From NCBI GenBank assembly GCA_964551295.1, contig CAZKDJ010000191.1, positions 1 through 7,711 of the forward strand: DNA of 7,711 bases, given 5' to 3'. A program made the position numbers and the translations under genes. The notes beneath the pieces are model-generated. The model made no database searches, was not told the origin of the DNA, and saw nothing but the letters and a program-made list of their open reading frames with translations. Source of the stretch: JAFGED01 sp964551295. Its GTDB lineage: Bacteria; Chloroflexota; Anaerolineae; B4-G1. This document shows, piece after piece, positions 5,699-7,711 of the stretch. Every line of letters begins with the position of its first letter. Position 1 is the first letter of the stretch.

Positions 5699-5998
5699 TT
5701 GGAACAACAGGGACTGCGAGAACTGGAAGACAGGTGTATCCAAGAACACGCCCCTGCTTGTACTGCCGCCTGCCCTGTTCATGTCGATGTGCGGGGGATG
5801 ATCGCCGAAGTGGCCAGCGGAGATTTCGCAGCGGGGCTGAGAATCCTGAAGAAGGCGGTGCCTTTCCCTGGCATCATCGGGCACATCTGTGACCAGCCGT
5901 GCCGGGAGGTGTGCAAGAGGAAAGAAGCGGGCGAGGCAATCGAGATCGCCGCGCTGGAAAGGGCATGCGCGGCGTTGGGCTGGCCATCGGGACCCTGA
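5699..5998 (+). pseudogene. N-terminal stub of a GltD-type FeS/FAD oxidoreductase
   Basis: About 99 codons matching the N-terminal [4Fe-4S] domain (Fer4_20, dihydropyrimidine dehydrogenase domain II type) of glutamate-synthase-small-subunit-like oxidoreductases. LEDRCIQEHAPACTAACPVHVDVRGM and IIGHICDQPCREVCKR supply C21, C25, C64, C68 and C72. Full proteins continue with GxGxxG FAD- and NADPH-binding domains of several hundred residues; here the frame stops after GWPSGP, so electron transfer is impossible. The only starts in frame are CTG 5690 and TTG 5699. A better signal, AAGGGGG (5677-5683) with GTG 5686 overlapping the phosphatase stop, is in another frame: removing one T near 5698-5700 would join it to EQQGLRELED. 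So the gene may be both frameshifted and truncated. In related clusters such enzymes accompany molybdenum hydroxylases. Confidence 0.75.
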
Positions 5999-6049
5999 TG
6001 GGATGGAAGCGGGCCGTAAACCAGGCACTCAGCCCGTTGATCAGTTTGC

Positions 6050-7090
6050 GGTACTTTCCCAGTAAGATGCGGATAATTGACATAGAGGCAAAGATGTTGT
6101 ATGGTCATTCAACAGCGTCGTGGAGAGGAGTGAATGATCGAACAAAACGTGATCCGGGTCTGCCTGGTGACAGTATTGGTTTGTCTGTTGGTTGGCGTGC
6201 ATCGGTCTCTGCTTGTTCGAGAGTGGAAACGGCTGCGGAAAAGATGGCGGGCGAAACGGAAACCAGCACAGAGGGGCAAAAAGGCGAACCCATTTGCAGG
6301 ATTGACGCGCCAGCCCATCTGTGAGCGGTGTGTTACAGAAGCAGAGATGCAAGACAAGGAAACGAAGAAGGAACCACCCGCAAAGATCGAGCACGAGCGC
6401 GGGCGCCAAGTGGGGGTAGATACGAGCAACCACTTCTGCCCCGGGGAGGAATGCAAGTATCACGGCTGGGTGGACAAAGGGAACATCATCTCCAATGGGC
6501 ACCCAAGCGGCGGCCGATGGCGACAACTGAAGTGTGTCGTGTGCGGTAAGCACTTTCAGGAGACGTTGGGGACCGTGTTCTACGGAAGCCGTGTACCTGC
6601 ACAGGACATCATGCGTGCCATAGTGACCTTGTGCGAGGGAGTGAGCCCACGCAAGGTGGCTCGGATCTTTGAGGTAGACAAGGACACGATATTCGGCTGG
6701 TTGGTTGAAGCCGCCTCACACAGCGAAGCGGTGATCGGATATATGATGCACAATCTGCATCTGATTCAGGTACAAATGGACGAGTTGTATGCCTTGCTGA
6801 ACGGGATGAGATGTGAAGATGAGGGACGATCTTGTTGTTGGGTTTGGGTAGCCACGGACCCACTCAGCAAGTTGTTGTTAGCCACCGAAGTGGGAGATCG
6901 AAATCTGGATATGGCCCAGCAGTTGGTGCACGCGGTGGTCGGCGTACTGGCTCCAGGCATCGTGCCGTTGTTCTTGGCCGACCAGTTAGCGGCGTATGGC
7001 AAAGCGTTACTCACCCACTTTGGCTGCTGGGTGGAGAGGGTGAGTGAAAAGAGTGGACGCATTCCGCATCGTGATGGGACACTACTGTTT
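6050..7090 (+). mobile_element. Remnant of an IS1-family insertion sequence (boundaries approximate)
   Basis: The element is defined by its transposase and promoter. Transposase similarity fades after about 7055, and by 7137 a different gene has begun, so the right end and its terminal inverted repeat are lost. The left end is somewhere between the oxidoreductase stub (5998) and the promoter at 6077; GGTACTTTCCC at 6050-6060 is a guess for the terminus, because IS1-type ends commonly begin with GGT. Without a right end neither the repeats nor a target-site duplication can be checked. The copy should be immobile. Confidence 0.6.
6077..6105 (+). promoter_or_regulatory. Strong sigma70-type promoter of the transposase
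   Basis: A perfect TTGACA (6077-6082), a 17-bp spacer, then TATGGT (6100-6105). A start near 6112 leaves a ~22-nt leader with AGAGGAG just before the ATG at 6134. Because the element is truncated, this promoter now points towards the substrate-binding protein gene and could drive it. Confidence 0.55.
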
Positions 7091-7246
7091 ATCCGTGTCC
7101 TTCTTAAAAGCTATACACACTTCAAAGAGGTGAACCATGCATCGAACCAAACACGCGATTCTCTTCTTGCTGGCTTGCTCGATCATCGGGCTTGCCGCAT
7201 GCCGGCCCGCCGAACCCCAGCCAACGGGCGCAGTGCCGGCCGGTGA
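6134..7246 (+). CDS. IS1-family transposase, C-terminally truncated, with N-terminal membrane segment
   Basis: The frame codes for 370 residues, of which about the first 305 are transposase. Residues ~9-22 are hydrophobic (VCLVTVLVCLLVGV), followed by an Arg/Lys-rich stretch to ~47, as in a membrane anchor with the rest inside. C63/C66 form one CxxC; C102, C107, C134 and C137 form an IS1-type zinc ribbon ending CGKHFQETLGTVFY. A helix-turn-helix follows (VSPRKVARIFEVDKDTIFGWL). D216 (QMDELYALL) and D283 (FLADQLAAYGKALLTHFG) are the first two catalytic acids; the usual FLTDG is FLADQ here. The third acid, normally in an ERLNLTLR-like motif, is missing: after ~SEKSG the frame runs into unrelated sequence and across the start of the next gene for 110 bases. 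Not expected to be active. Confidence 0.82.
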   Translation: MIEQNVIRVCLVTVLVCLLVGVHRSLLVREWKRLRKRWRAKRKPAQRGKKANPFAGLTRQPICERCVTEAEMQDKETKKEPPAKIEHERGRQVGVDTSNHFCPGEECKYHGWVDKGNIISNGHPSGGRWRQLKCVVCGKHFQETLGTVFYGSRVPAQDIMRAIVTLCEGVSPRKVARIFEVDKDTIFGWLVEAASHSEAVIGYMMHNLHLIQVQMDELYALLNGMRCEDEGRSCCWVWVATDPLSKLLLATEVGDRNLDMAQQLVHAVVGVLAPGIVPLFLADQLAAYGKALLTHFGCWVERVSEKSGRIPHRDGTLLFIRVLLKSYTHFKEVNHASNQTRDSLLAGLLDHRACRMPARRTPANGRSAGR

Positions 7247-7711
7247 TCCCATCGTCGTGACCGACGCCGCCGGGCGCACCGTGGAGTTGGCGGCGATTCC
7301 CCGGCGCATCATCGTCATGGGGCGAGGACCGTACATGGCCCTGCATCTGCTGTATATGTTCCCCGAGGGCCCTGAGCGGCTGGTCGCCTGGGAAAAGAAG
7401 GGCATGTCCAGCAACGAGTTCCTGTCCATCATCGATCCCGCCTTTGACGACAAACCGACTCTGGAAAGCGGCCCCGGTCCCGAGCAGATCGCCGCGCTGG
7501 AGCCCGACCTGGTCATCATGAAGAGCGTGACCGTCGAGCAGATGAGCGAATCCCTGGGAGAGGTGGGCATTCCGGTGGTCTACGTCGATCTGGAGACGCC
7601 AGAGCAATTTTACCAGGACGTCACCAACCTGGGCATCCTTTTGGGCAATGAGACGCGCGCCGAGGAGATCATCACTTTCTACACATCCCGCATCGAGCGC
7701 ATCCAGCAGCG
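7137..7711 (+). CDS. Substrate-binding lipoprotein of a metal-complex ABC importer, N-terminal part
   Basis: The frame is open from ATG 7137 to the window end (191 codons), so the C-terminus is missing. Residues 1-22 are a lipoprotein signal: MHRTK, a hydrophobic core, and the lipobox LAAC with C22 as the lipidated residue, so the protein is anchored outside the cell. The mature part begins the Peripla_BP_2 (BtuF/FhuD-type) fold: PIVVTDAAGRTVELAAIPRRIIVMG, then GPGPEQIAALEPDLVIMKS, and VGIPVVYVDLETPEQFYQDVTNLGILLGN. Members bind iron-siderophores, haem, cobalamin or, for MolA, molybdate and tungstate. The neighbouring molybdenum genes make an oxyanion ligand worth considering, but the sequence does not decide it. 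AGAGG at 7126-7130 is 6 bases before the ATG. Its original promoter was probably removed by the IS rearrangement upstream. Confidence 0.88.
   Translation, partial: MHRTKHAILFLLACSIIGLAACRPAEPQPTGAVPAGDPIVVTDAAGRTVELAAIPRRIIVMGRGPYMALHLLYMFPEGPERLVAWEKKGMSSNEFLSIIDPAFDDKPTLESGPGPEQIAALEPDLVIMKSVTVEQMSESLGEVGIPVVYVDLETPEQFYQDVTNLGILLGNETRAEEIITFYTSRIERIQQ

Noticed and set aside
6041..6553. 170-residue minus-strand open frame opposite the transposase
   Set aside because: It is the shadow of a well-supported transposase with conserved zinc-ribbon cysteines on the + strand.
7082..7607. Long minus-strand frames opposite the binding protein
   Set aside because: The + strand carries a lipoprotein signal, a ribosome site and clear Peripla_BP_2 motifs; the minus frames are shadows of GC-rich codons.
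1..7711. CRISPR arrays, tRNA and rRNA genes
   Set aside because: No regularly spaced repeats of suitable length, cloverleaf or rRNA-like sequence was found by eye on either strand.

Overview
This window looks like a chromosomal piece of a moderately GC-rich environmental bacterium. The mix of genes fits Chloroflexota (Anaerolineae-like): a DnaE-type polymerase, an IS1-type transposase with a membrane-anchored N-terminal extension, and a molybdenum-hydroxylase maturation operon. That assignment is an inference from gene style, because no rRNA or other marker gene is present. All genes I can support lie on the + strand.

Layout. (1) 1-857: the C-terminal part of a DNA polymerase III alpha-type protein, cut by the window edge. 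(2) 858-1892: a loosely coding stretch holding a 99-residue DJ-1/PfpI-like gene that has lost its catalytic middle, plus candidate promoters and a pair of diverged short repeats. (3) 1893-2252: a small STAS/SpoIIAA-like protein with a good promoter and a 12-bp perfect palindrome over its -10 box. A perfect 10-bp inverted repeat lies across its stop codon and an intrinsic terminator follows about 190 bp on. (4) 2500-2652: the last ~50 codons of a xanthine dehydrogenase/aldehyde oxidase molybdenum subunit, a gene remnant, followed by a heptamer tandem repeat and an 11-bp hairpin. (5) 2832-5693: a tightly packed operon of xdhC, a MobA-like nucleotidyltransferase fused to an HD hydrolase domain, and a histidine phosphatase. 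Start and stop codons overlap at both junctions. (6) 5699-5998: the first ~99 codons of a GltD-type FeS/FAD oxidoreductase, truncated and possibly frameshifted at its start. (7) 6050-7090 (approximate): a remnant of an IS1-family element with a strong promoter and a transposase that has lost its C-terminal catalytic end. (8) 7137 to the window end: the N-terminal part of a lipoprotein substrate-binding protein of a metal-complex ABC importer. It is easily missed because it runs off the window.

How it fits together. XdhC, the nucleotidyltransferase-HD fusion and the phosphatase look like a cofactor handling set for a molybdenum hydroxylase: cofactor sulfuration or insertion, nucleotide attachment, and hydrolytic steps. 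The stubs on either side (Xdh C-terminus upstream, oxidoreductase N-terminus downstream) suggest that the operon once carried the enzyme itself and a redox partner, and that both were eroded by deletion and IS activity. The downstream binding protein could supply metal (molybdate/tungstate or an iron/cobalamin chelate), but the sequence does not decide which.

The main theme is a conserved maturation core left between truncated neighbours: four broken genes lie within about 6 kb.
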